This document shows, one piece after another, positions 26,762 through 37,937 of a stretch of 64,000 bases of DNA. Each line of letters starts with the position of its first letter. Position 1 is the stretch's first letter. A program made the translations under genes and the position numbers. The DNA comes from Rheinheimera mangrovi (GTDB lineage: Bacteria > Pseudomonadota > Gammaproteobacteria > Enterobacterales > Alteromonadaceae): contig NZ_CP034683.1 in assembly GCF_003990335.1 (NCBI RefSeq), positions 1,874,501-1,938,500 of the forward strand, in the 5' to 3' direction. The notes under the pieces are model-generated. The model had not been told where the DNA came from, made no database searches, and saw only the letters and a list, made by a program, of their open reading frames with translations.

Positions 26762-27475
26762 GTGAAAGATTTTTTAGAACCCTTTTTATACCCGCAGAAT
26801 ATATTCCTCTGGTTGTTTTTTTTCGCCTGTCTGTATTATCGCCGTAAAGGCCTGTGGCTCTTGCTGATTTGGTTTTATTTAAGCGGCAATACATTAGTCG
26901 CCAATCAGGTGCGGGACTGGTACAACACACAAATCAGTACGGCAGAATTACCGGCTAATTTTAACGGCGACTATGTGCTGTTAGGTTGTGGCGGTAATGA
27001 ACATAGCTTGCCGGATTGCGGCAGTAACAGAATTAATCAGCTGGCTTTGATGATTAACGCCCAGCAGCGGCCAGTGAATGTCTATATGACGACCTTGCAC
27101 TGTGGGCCTTATGAAGCTTTGTTAAAACAAAAAACCGAATATGCGGCTATCCAGTGTTTTGATGGCGGGCCAACTACTTATCACGAGTTTGCGTCTTTGG
27201 ATCAAAAGCTGGATAAAACCAAAAATTATTTGTTTATCAGCAGCGATTACCATGCGCTTCGAGTGAAAAAATTAGCGCAAATGCATCAACTCAATGCACA
27301 GGTGTATGCCGCCTCAAGCGCGACCTTCAGGCCAGTGAATTGTGGTTGGAACTGTTTATTGACGGTGAATTTATCAAACTATGATTTGTTCTCTAAGCTG
27401 GCTGCGGAAACTGCCAGTTTGCAGGTGTATTCATTAACGAAAGACTGGACTGAGTGGTATACCCCGAGTTCTTGA
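26762..27475 (+). CDS. YdcF-like (DUF218) membrane-anchored protein
   Basis: A 237-residue protein with one or two N-terminal hydrophobic helices (about 8-45) and a following alpha/beta domain resembling YdcF/SanA/ElyC proteins: DYVLLGCGGNEHS, NQLALMINAQQRPVNVYMTT and YLFISSDYHALRVKKLAQMH. Such proteins affect envelope polysaccharide or carrier-lipid metabolism in E. coli, but no reaction is established. Cysteines are unusually frequent (GCGGN, LPDCGS, HCGPY, QCFDGG, NCGWNC), suggesting disulfides outside the cytoplasm. GTG 26762 has AGGA 6-7 nt upstream and is preferred to GTG 26747. A terminator follows. Confidence 0.7.
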   Translation: MKDFLEPFLYPQNIFLWLFFFACLYYRRKGLWLLLIWFYLSGNTLVANQVRDWYNTQISTAELPANFNGDYVLLGCGGNEHSLPDCGSNRINQLALMINAQQRPVNVYMTTLHCGPYEALLKQKTEYAAIQCFDGGPTTYHEFASLDQKLDKTKNYLFISSDYHALRVKKLAQMHQLNAQVYAASSATFRPVNCGWNCLLTVNLSNYDLFSKLAAETASLQVYSLTKDWTEWYTPSS

Positions 27476-27509
27476 AGAGGTCTGCGGGTCACTATTTCGA
27501 CGAATAGAA

Positions 27510-27533
27510 GGGCGACCATAAAGGTCGCCCTTT
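27510..27533 (+). terminator. rho-independent terminator
   Basis: GGGCGACC (27510-27517) pairs perfectly with GGTCGCCC (27523-27530) across a 5-nt loop, followed by TTTCATTTTA. It lies between the YdcF-like gene and the convergent dehydrogenase. Confidence 0.85.
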
Positions 27534-27551
27534 CATTTTATGGTCATAGAG

Positions 27552-28592
27552 TTAACGGGCGTTACGGATAATTTCCTGCGCCATTAAATCTGCCACTTCG
27601 TTGGTCGGTTTTTGCTGTGCATCAGCGCGTTCGAAGATGTTAATCAGCGTATGGTAAATCTGGTTTACCTTAGCTGTAGATTCTTCGGCGTTGTAGCCTG
27701 CAGCGCGCATTTCCATCGCCACGTTAATAATGCCGCCCGCATTAATCACGTAATCAGGTGCGTACAGAATGCCTTGTTGACGCAACAGTTCACCATGACG
27801 GCTTTCTTTGAGCTGGTTATTGGCGCAACCTGCAATGATTTTGCATTTCAGTTGAGGAATAGTGAGGTCGTTAATGGTGGCACCTAAAGCGCAAGGTGCG
27901 TAAATGTCAGCATCAACCGCATAGATCTCATCTAAGCCTACAGCTGTAGCGTTAAATTGCGCTACGGCACGGCTGACAGCGTCCTGATTGATATCAGTGA
28001 CAATCAGTTTTGCGCCTTCTTTGTGCAGGTATTCACACAAATAAAAACCAACACTACCTAAACCTTGCACTGACACTGTCAGGCCATTCAGATCATCAGT
28101 ACCAAACTTGTGCTTAGCCGCTGCTTTAATACCACGGTAAGTTCCAAGTGCCGTAAATGGACCTGGGTTACCGCTTAAGCCTTCTAAGCCAGCCACGTAA
28201 GGCGTTTCTTTATTGACGATCATAATGTCGCCAGTGGTGATGTTTACATCTTCAGCGCTGACATAACGGCCACTTAACGAATGCACAAATTGACCGAATT
28301 TACGGAACAAGGCTTCGGATTTGATTTTTTTCGCGTCACCAATAATCACGGCCTTACCACCACCTAATGGCAAACCTGCCATGGCGTTTTTGTAGGTCAT
28401 GCCGCGGGATAAACGTAACACGTCGACTAAGGCATCTTCATCAGCGACATAATCCCACATACGGCAGCCACCTGTTGCCGGGCCTAAGGCGGTGCTGTGA
28501 ATCGCAATAATGGCTTTTAAACCAGTGCTTTCATCACTGCAGAATACAACTTGCTCATGGTTATCAAATTCAGGATGGTTAAATACAGCCAC
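27552..28592 (-). CDS. leucine/valine dehydrogenase (Glu/Leu/Phe/Val dehydrogenase family)
   Basis: A 346-residue NAD-dependent amino-acid dehydrogenase that deaminates branched-chain amino acids to 2-oxo acids. TYKNAMAGLPLGGGKAVI carries the catalytic and substrate-binding lysines (Lys68 and Lys80), and VQGLGSVGFYLCEYL near residue 190 is the NAD-binding Rossmann turn. The 346-residue length fits leucine/valine rather than glutamate dehydrogenases. GTG 28592 (MAVFNHPEF) is preferred over GTG 28619 because GGAG lies about 9 nt upstream. A FadR-like palindrome lies 117 nt upstream. Leucine, valine and phenylalanine dehydrogenases cannot be separated safely by eye. Confidence 0.9.
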   Translation of the reverse strand: MAVFNHPEFDNHEQVVFCSDESTGLKAIIAIHSTALGPATGGCRMWDYVADEDALVDVLRLSRGMTYKNAMAGLPLGGGKAVIIGDAKKIKSEALFRKFGQFVHSLSGRYVSAEDVNITTGDIMIVNKETPYVAGLEGLSGNPGPFTALGTYRGIKAAAKHKFGTDDLNGLTVSVQGLGSVGFYLCEYLHKEGAKLIVTDINQDAVSRAVAQFNATAVGLDEIYAVDADIYAPCALGATINDLTIPQLKCKIIAGCANNQLKESRHGELLRQQGILYAPDYVINAGGIINVAMEMRAAGYNAEESTAKVNQIYHTLINIFERADAQQKPTNEVADLMAQEIIRNAR

Positions 28593-28708
28593 GACTTGCT
28601 CTCCGTTGATATAACTCACTGCGCTTTACAGGGCAGGATTAAGGGCTTTTTTGCGCCGCGGAATGTACCACTTCACCAGCTTGTACGCCATGCTTTGCTA
28701 AAAACAAA

Positions 28709-28725
28709 ATCTGGTAAGACCAGAT
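28709..28725. promoter_or_regulatory. FadR-like operator
   Basis: ATCTGGTAAGACCAGAT is a perfect 7-3-7 palindrome that differs by one base from the E. coli fadB FadR operator as recalled (ATCTGGTACGACCAGAT). It lies 117 nt upstream of the Leu/Val dehydrogenase and 83 nt upstream of the DUF4826-like gene. FadR-type regulation by acyl-CoA is inferred. Confidence 0.6.
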
Positions 28726-28726
28726 G

Positions 28727-28738
28727 ATTGTCGACAAT
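28727..28738. promoter_or_regulatory. second palindrome next to the FadR-like site
   Basis: ATTGTCGACAAT is a perfect 12-nt palindrome one base from the FadR-like site, suggesting a second regulator dimer. The same 12-mer also occurs inside purB (around 31735-31746), where it is explained by coding for Ile-Val-Asp-Asn, so it is not rare by itself. Confidence 0.3.
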
Positions 28739-28807
28739 TTAAGCTGGCTCTTGATTGTCAGCATTGAGTCACATAAAGTAGCGCCACTTGGAGAAAGGAA
28801 AATAAAG

Positions 28808-29230
28808 ATGGCAGAACAAATAACCCCGGAACAACAGGAACAAGCAAACAGCGAGTGGGTTCGCAATCAGTTCCAAAAAGCAAACCAGTATCTGGCGGAA
28901 AAAGGCATATTGCCAGACAATGTAGCGGTGTCAGAATCTCGTTATTTAACACCATTAATGGCGGTTTGGAAGATTAGTGCGCAAAACCGCCAGCAATATT
29001 GGGTGATAAGTGGTGATTTACCTACAGATCATATGCCTTTGTCGGCGGCAAAAGATGCACGTGAGGCTGTTCGGGCTTTTTCATTACACTGGCAAATGAA
29101 AGCTGAGCAGATTATGAATTCAGGCACGCCCGATCAGACTAAAACAGACTTTGCCAATTTACTGGTGAACAGAGCACATGGTTTGTATGATTTGTTTAAT
29201 AACGAAGAACTGTGGAATTCGCCAAAATAA
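28808..29230 (+). CDS. DUF4826-like small protein
   Basis: A 140-residue acidic soluble protein with no signal peptide or membrane helix. The WVRNQFQKANQYLAEKGI start, SRYLTPLMAVWKI, YWVISGDLPTDHMP and a C-terminal HGLYDLFNNEELW match my recollection of the DUF4826 family of marine gammaproteobacteria, whose function is unknown. ATG 28808 has AGGA/GGAG sequence upstream; the frame extends to 28724 but without a ribosome site. It is divergent from the Leu/Val dehydrogenase and shares its putative FadR-like control region; a terminator follows at 29309. Confidence 0.7.
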   Translation: MAEQITPEQQEQANSEWVRNQFQKANQYLAEKGILPDNVAVSESRYLTPLMAVWKISAQNRQQYWVISGDLPTDHMPLSAAKDAREAVRAFSLHWQMKAEQIMNSGTPDQTKTDFANLLVNRAHGLYDLFNNEELWNSPK

Positions 29231-29308
29231 TAGGATGCTTAGTATATAAATCTTTACAGCTATTAATGCTGTAGTTTTATTGTGCATAGTACAAAAGCTG
29301 TCGCAGAC

Positions 29309-29335
29309 AAAAAAACCGCCATTGGCGGTTTTTTT
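29309..29335. terminator. bidirectional rho-independent terminator
   Basis: A7, CCGCC, loop ATT, GGCGG, T7. The near-symmetric structure serves both the DUF4826-like gene and the convergent roxA. Confidence 0.9.
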
Positions 29336-29357
29336 GTATCACAATCCTCAGTAACTA

Positions 29358-30512
29358 TTACTCAGTAAAGTACCAATACCCTTTATTGATCAGCAAAGTG
29401 ACCAACTGTAAACGGCCATGCTCTGCTGCGAAATGCTGGCAATCTTCCTGACTCAGGCTAATTTGATCGGTCAGCTTTTTCACTGTTTCAAGTTCAGCCG
29501 CAGGTACTAAAAAGCGGTCACCATTGATAAAGAGTTGAATGTCATCAGCAGGGGGGGCCTGATAGTACAAAGTGCGCAGGCCACCTAATTTAGCCAGCAC
29601 CGATCCTTCTTCCAGATACTCACCAATTTCATCAGTTTCGTAATGAGGATCAGGTTCTGTCGCATCCAATTCATGTTTGGCATGGCTGATATAACTGCCA
29701 AACCACTCTGCAGCAAAGTGTTTATCATCAACTAACTGACGTAATAAACTTTGCACCTGAGTTAGATCCTGCTCGCTGATAGCGCCAACTGAATCTGGTA
29801 GCTGACGCTCTGGATCAGTAAAACGACTACCCGTAATGTCCTGATCGATCAGATGATCAGCCAGACCAGTCAGTAAATCTTTTTGCGCCGGCGCACGGAA
29901 ACCGACTGAGTAGTTCAGCGACGGATCTAATGAGATGCCATCATGTGGGCAACCCGGTGGAATATATAAAATATCGCCAGGTTCAGTGATCACATCAATG
30001 CAGTCGACAAAAGGACTGACCTGCAATAAGCGGGGGTGCGGGCAATGCTGTTTTAAGCTGCTATCCGGCATACCGACACGCCAATGGCGTTTGCCCTGGC
30101 CCTGAATAATAAAGACGTCGTATTGGTCCAAATGAGGCCCTACGCCGCCTCCAGCAGTAGAAAAGCTCACCATTAAATCGTCGATACGCCAGTTTGGAAT
30201 AAAACGAAATGGCTCTATCAATGCGGCGGATTGAGGATGCCAATGATCGACGGCCTGCACGAGCAATGTCCAGCCATCTTCACCTAAATGGCTGAAATCC
30301 TCAAAGGGGCCAGTTTCCATATCCCATACTGCATTTTTATTGCTGACAATACGGGATTCGATTTCTTCTTCACCAGCCAGGCCTGCCAGTTCATCCGGGC
30401 TGATAGGGTCGATAAAGTTTCTAAAGCCTGCTTTGATAAGCAGTGGCTTTTTCTGCCAGTAGTCAGCTAAAAACTGAGCTGGAGTTAATTCATTTAAAAA
30501 TAATTGGTACAT
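29358..30512 (-). CDS. roxA: ribosomal protein L16 arginine hydroxylase RoxA (YcfD)
   Basis: A 384-residue cupin/JmjC-type Fe(II)- and 2-oxoglutarate-dependent oxygenase; the family hydroxylates Arg81 of ribosomal protein L16. The metal triad is His127-x-Asp129 (GPHLDQYDVF) and His190 (IPPGCPHDG), nearly the same spacing as E. coli YcfD (373 residues). The C-terminal ~150 residues form the dimerisation and winged-helix region. It lies just after purB, from which it is separated by a terminator, so it needs its own promoter; the ribosome site is weak. Substrate is assigned by homology. Confidence 0.92.
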   Translation of the reverse strand: MYQLFLNELTPAQFLADYWQKKPLLIKAGFRNFIDPISPDELAGLAGEEEIESRIVSNKNAVWDMETGPFEDFSHLGEDGWTLLVQAVDHWHPQSAALIEPFRFIPNWRIDDLMVSFSTAGGGVGPHLDQYDVFIIQGQGKRHWRVGMPDSSLKQHCPHPRLLQVSPFVDCIDVITEPGDILYIPPGCPHDGISLDPSLNYSVGFRAPAQKDLLTGLADHLIDQDITGSRFTDPERQLPDSVGAISEQDLTQVQSLLRQLVDDKHFAAEWFGSYISHAKHELDATEPDPHYETDEIGEYLEEGSVLAKLGGLRTLYYQAPPADDIQLFINGDRFLVPAAELETVKKLTDQISLSQEDCQHFAAEHGRLQLVTLLINKGYWYFTE

Positions 30513-30523
30513 AGGTCTGGTTC

Positions 30524-30554
30524 ACCATAAAAACAGGGCGATTAAATCGCCCTG
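30524..30554 (-). terminator. rho-independent terminator of purB
   Basis: CAGGGCGAT / ATCGCCCTG (30534-30542 with 30546-30554), loop TAA, followed on the minus strand by five T. It lies between the purB stop and the roxA start. Confidence 0.85.
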
Positions 30555-30580
30555 CATAACATCATCAACTGAAACTTAGT

Positions 30581-31960
<1,380 letters not shown>

Positions 31961-32599
31961 CTATGAATGGGTTGGGGCAATAGTGTGTAAAACGGATTTG
32001 GCTTCATTAAGCAGTGCTTTGCGTTTGAATATAAAATGCAGACGACTGCCACCGGACTGGCGCCATAACACCACAGCGCGGATAGCTGCCAATAGCAAAG
32101 CGCGAACTTTATGCTGTACCAGTTGCTGCTTCAGCAGTTCTGGCTGACCGGCGACCTGAATTCGGGTGCCTAAAGAGCTGATGCATTCGACATAAATATC
32201 GGCCAGATTGGCAATGATGTTTTCATCGGTAATAGCAAAATGCTGCAGTTGCTGCTCTAAGCGGGATAAGCGTTTACCCAGGTTATCCAGATTATCGCGG
32301 TTTTTTGTCAGCTTACGCTCCAGTGCAATGACGGACACCACATAGCGGGTCAGCTCAACGTCTTTATGCTGATTGTCACCTAACTGATCCACCAGACACT
32401 GATAACCAGCGCGCAGGTTAGCCACATCTTTGCCATAAATATCCAAAGGCTCTGCCGGAGATAAATTAGCGATACTGGCTAAACACAACTGCAAGTCAGC
32501 AAGCGCCACATCATTAGTACGGGTGACTTGCTGTAAAAGTTTTAGGGCCTGGCACATACCAGCCAGTGCAAGGGTTTGAGTCTGAATACTGTGTTGCAT
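31961..32599 (-). CDS. hflD: high-frequency lysogenization protein HflD
   Basis: A 212-residue, mostly helical protein matching HflD (YcfC), a peripheral inner-membrane protein that in E. coli binds lambda CII and reduces its activity; its normal cell role is unclear. QTLALAGMCQALKLLQQVTR at the start and RALLLAAIRAVVLWRQSGG near the end are the conserved segments. It sits between mnmA (3-nt gap) and purB (9-nt gap), the standard gammaproteobacterial order, so the three are co-transcribed. Confidence 0.93.
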   Translation of the reverse strand: MQHSIQTQTLALAGMCQALKLLQQVTRTNDVALADLQLCLASIANLSPAEPLDIYGKDVANLRAGYQCLVDQLGDNQHKDVELTRYVVSVIALERKLTKNRDNLDNLGKRLSRLEQQLQHFAITDENIIANLADIYVECISSLGTRIQVAGQPELLKQQLVQHKVRALLLAAIRAVVLWRQSGGSRLHFIFKRKALLNEAKSVLHTIAPTHS

Positions 32600-32602
32600 A
32601 AG

Positions 32603-33703
32603 TTACTGTATGGCCGAATTAATAATGCCACCACCCAAACAAATCTCGTCGCTGTAAAACACAGCAGACTGACCCGGAGTAACGGCTTTTTGAGGCTGAT
32701 CAAATACCACAACCACAGTGCCATCCGGCATTGGGGTCAGGGTGCATGGAATATCGGTCTGACGATAACGGGTTTTGACTGTGCAGCGCAGTGCTTGCTG
32801 TGGGCCTGTGCGATCGACCCAGTGCAATTGATTCGCCACTAAGCCTTTGGAGAACATACTCGGATGATCATGACCCTGAGCGACAATAAGACGGTTATTG
32901 ATCAAGTCTTTCGATACCACATACCATGGCTGATCATCACCATCTTTTAAGCCACCAATACGTAAACCTTTACGCTGGCCTAAAGTGTGATACATCAGGC
33001 CATCGTGCTGGCCAATTTTATCGCCGTCTACTGTGTAAATATCACCAGGCTGGGCTGGTAAATACTTTTGCAGGAAATCTTTAAATTTACGCTCGCCGAT
33101 AAAACAAATGCCTGTGCTGTCTTTTTTATCGTGCGTAATTAAACCTTGTTCTTCAGCAATAGCCCGAACCAGAGGCTTTTCCAGATGACCTACAGGGAAC
33201 AGGGTTTGTGCCACATGTTCTTCACCTATGGTATAGAGGAAATAGCTTTGATCTTTATTGGTATCCAGACCACGCAATAACTGCCAATGACCATCCACTT
33301 CGCGGCGCTGTACATAATGGCCTGTGGCGATAAAGTCAGCCCCTAAAGCTTCGGCAGCAAATTCAAGGAAAGCTTTAAACTTAATTTCCTTGTTGCACAT
33401 AATATCCGGGTTCGGCGTACGGCCAGCTTTGTATTCCTCGAGGAAATATTCAAACACATTGTCCCAGTACTCAGCGGCAAAGTTGACTTTGTGCAGCTTG
33501 ATACCCAGCTTGTCACAGACCGCCTGAGCATCTCTTAAGTCGTCAGCAGCAGCGCAGTATTCGCTGTCGTCATCTTCTTCCCAGTTCTTCATAAACAGGC
33601 CTTCGACCTGATAACCTTGCTGCATCAGCAAGTAGGCGGACACTGAGGAATCAACACCACCGGACATACCGACAATGACTTTTTTGCTGCTGTTATCTGA
33701 CAT
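32603..33703 (-). CDS. mnmA: tRNA-specific 2-thiouridylase MnmA
   Basis: A 366-residue cytosolic enzyme that adds sulfur to U34 of tRNA Lys, Glu and Gln using ATP and sulfur relayed through Tus proteins. The PP-loop SGGVDSS is at 14-20; the catalytic cysteines are Cys103 (MCNKEIKF) and Cys200 (STGICFIG). The C-terminal beta-barrel contains [10 protein letters not shown]. It is the first gene of mnmA-hflD-purB, with nudJ upstream on the same strand (start-to-stop gap 75 nt). Confidence 0.98.
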   Translation of the reverse strand: MSDNSSKKVIVGMSGGVDSSVSAYLLMQQGYQVEGLFMKNWEEDDDSEYCAAADDLRDAQAVCDKLGIKLHKVNFAAEYWDNVFEYFLEEYKAGRTPNPDIMCNKEIKFKAFLEFAAEALGADFIATGHYVQRREVDGHWQLLRGLDTNKDQSYFLYTIGEEHVAQTLFPVGHLEKPLVRAIAEEQGLITHDKKDSTGICFIGERKFKDFLQKYLPAQPGDIYTVDGDKIGQHDGLMYHTLGQRKGLRIGGLKDGDDQPWYVVSKDLINNRLIVAQGHDHPSMFSKGLVANQLHWVDRTGPQQALRCTVKTRYRQTDIPCTLTPMPDGTVVVVFDQPQKAVTPGQSAVFYSDEICLGGGIINSAIQ

Positions 33704-33778
33704 TACACCGCACTTTTTACTGGCTGGATGGGAACGGGCGCGGATTATAGCACCAAATTCTTTGCCAAAAAATGTTAA

Positions 33779-34246
33779 TCAAAGCGAATGTGCGACGGCG
33801 TTTCTGATCTGAGACAACGACAATAGTTGGTTTTGCTCAAACTGTGTGATGGCATCCAGCACTAATTGACTGCGTACGGGCAGGGCATGATTGCGCAATT
33901 CATCCAAACTTAGCCAGTGCAAGGCCCGAATATCATCATCTTGTGGCTGATACTGTGATGGCAATTCGGTAGGGGTAAAGACAAAATTCACCCGCACATA
34001 AAAATGACCATTGGCTGCTTTGAGCTGAGAAATACCCAGCCAGGCATCAGGTTCTAAGCTCAGACCTGTTTCTTCCAGCAATTCGCGTTTTACCGCACTG
34101 ATGACATCTTCATTTTCCTCAACATGACCTGCAGGTTGATTCAGCACCAGTCGGCCGGAGCTTTTATCTTTTTCTTCCACCAGTAAATAACGACCCTGAA
34201 AATACAACACAGCGGCGACAGTTAAATGCAATAAAGGACGGGACAT
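33779..34246 (-). CDS. nudJ: Nudix hydrolase NudJ
   Basis: A 155-residue Nudix phosphatase; E. coli NudJ hydrolyses nucleoside di- and triphosphates and the thiamine precursor HMP-PP. The Nudix box (G-x5-E-x7-REUxEExGU) reads from GHVEENE to RELLEETGLSL at about residues 39-64. ATG 34246 (MSRPLLHLTVAAVLYF) is the family start and has GGAG about 10 nt upstream; the open frame to 34375 adds sequence atypical of the family. The nudJ-mnmA-hflD-purB order is conserved in gammaproteobacteria. Confidence 0.92.
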   Translation of the reverse strand: MSRPLLHLTVAAVLYFQGRYLLVEEKDKSSGRLVLNQPAGHVEENEDVISAVKRELLEETGLSLEPDAWLGISQLKAANGHFYVRVNFVFTPTELPSQYQPQDDDIRALHWLSLDELRNHALPVRSQLVLDAITQFEQNQLLSLSQIRNAVAHSL

Positions 34247-36853
<2,607 letters not shown>

Positions 36854-36863
36854 TTCACCGTAG

Positions 36864-36992
36864 GGGCGGGGCTTGTCCCCGCCCGTCTCAAATTCCAAAT
36901 CAATACCAAATAGGCTTGTCCTCTCCCGTCTAATGATACCGCGTTGTTATTGGTAAAATACCGCGGTGCCCATGTACGGGCCGGGACAAGCC
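36864..36992. repeat. three-copy short repeat cluster downstream of icd
   Basis: A 19-bp unit GGCTTGTCCCCGCCCGTCT occurs at 36870-36888, again with two mismatches at 36913-36931 in the same direction, and inverted with one mismatch over 17 bp at 36976-36992. The first copy also forms a GGGCGGGG/CCCCGCCC hairpin (36864-36871 with 36877-36884) without a T-tract. The layout resembles REP/BIME mosaics or a small MITE remnant. It may also act as the icd 3' stabiliser. Confidence 0.65.
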
Positions 36993-37034
36993 GCGACCCT
37001 TCGAACCTTGGACTGCATTTTGATTAATTGAGAT

Positions 37035-37065
37035 CAAATAAAAATGCCAGCTTATGCCGGCATTT
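37035..37065 (-). terminator. rho-independent terminator of cspD
   Basis: AAATGCC / GGCATTT (37042-37048 with 37059-37065) with a 10-nt loop, followed on the minus strand by TTTTTATTT. It lies 26 nt beyond the cspD stop. Confidence 0.8.
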
Positions 37066-37091
37066 CATATGGATATGTGAGCTTCAGGTGG

Positions 37092-37313
37092 TTATTCAGG
37101 TTTGTGACCTTCTGGCAGTGCGATATTTACTGCATGTAAACCTTTTGGGCCCTCAGACAGGTCAAACACCACATCCTGGCCGGCCTTCAGCGTACGGTAG
37201 CCATCCATGTTAATGGTTGAATAATGGGCGAAGATGTCTTCGTCACGACCATCTTCACGAATAAACCCAAATCCTTTGGCATTATTAAACCATTTCACTT
37301 TACCGGTAGCCAT
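37092..37313 (-). CDS. cspD: cold-shock-domain protein CspD
   Basis: A 73-residue OB-fold protein with the RNP motifs KGFGFI (13-18) and DIFAHY (26-31), binding single-stranded nucleic acid. E. coli CspD inhibits replication initiation in stationary phase; the divergent position next to clpS-clpA, as in E. coli, supports the CspD assignment over a generic Csp. An AGGAAG ribosome site precedes the ATG. Its terminator is at 37035. Confidence 0.93.
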   Translation of the reverse strand: MATGKVKWFNNAKGFGFIREDGRDEDIFAHYSTINMDGYRTLKAGQDVVFDLSEGPKGLHAVNIALPEGHKPE

Positions 37314-37568
37314 ACTACTTCCTTCTCTAAGTTAGCTAAATTCTGTATTCTAAGGCGGAGCAACAGGGAGCTGCTGGCAGACTCCACCATTTACTGTAGA
37401 TAATTTGTGCAGCTAGTCAAGTTTTTTACACCCTTGTAAAGGTGCGTTGCAGGTACTATCTATAAGATAAGGGATATAGAGTGGCCGCAAAGCCTGTAGT
37501 GGCTTTAGGTCCGGTGAAAAAATTCATCAATGCAATTTTGATGCTTTGAACAGGCGTGGCTATAGTTT
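37314..37568. other. divergent intergenic region cspD / clpS
   Basis: 255 nt with promoters for both genes expected. I see AT-rich tracts (including TATCTATAAGATAAGG near 37460) but no site that I can assign with confidence. Confidence 0.4.
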
Positions 37569-37889
37569 ATGAGTGGTTATAAAGAAAATAATGGAACAGA
37601 TCATGGAGTAGTGGAGAAAACCCGGCAACAGGTGAAACCTCCCTCTATGTATAAAGTCATACTTCACAACGATGACTACACCCCGATGGATTTTGTCATT
37701 GATGTGTTAACCCGGTTTTTTAATATGCAGTATGAAAAAGCCAGTGAAATTATGTTGCAGGTACACAATGAAGGAATGGCGGTGTGTGGCGTGTTCACAG
37801 CCGAGGTTGCGGAGACCAAAGTTCAGCAAGTGTCCATTTATGCGAAAGAGCACGAACATCCATTGTTATGCACTATGGAACGGGCTTAA
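37569..37889 (+). CDS. clpS: ClpS N-degron adaptor
   Basis: A 106-residue adaptor that delivers proteins with N-terminal Leu, Phe, Trp or Tyr to ClpAP. The conserved core is [15 protein letters not shown] (about 33-47, the N-degron pocket) and [10 protein letters not shown] near the C-terminus; the first ~28 residues are a flexible extension that enters ClpA. It is 48 nt upstream of clpA and in its operon. Transferases bpt and aat, which create N-degrons, are encoded 3-4 kb away. Confidence 0.98.
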   Translation: MSGYKENNGTDHGVVEKTRQQVKPPSMYKVILHNDDYTPMDFVIDVLTRFFNMQYEKASEIMLQVHNEGMAVCGVFTAEVAETKVQQVSIYAKEHEHPLLCTMERA

Positions 37890-37937
37890 CGCCAAACAAC
37901 TGCTGTTGTAACTCAGGTGGATTAGGAGTGATGTTGT

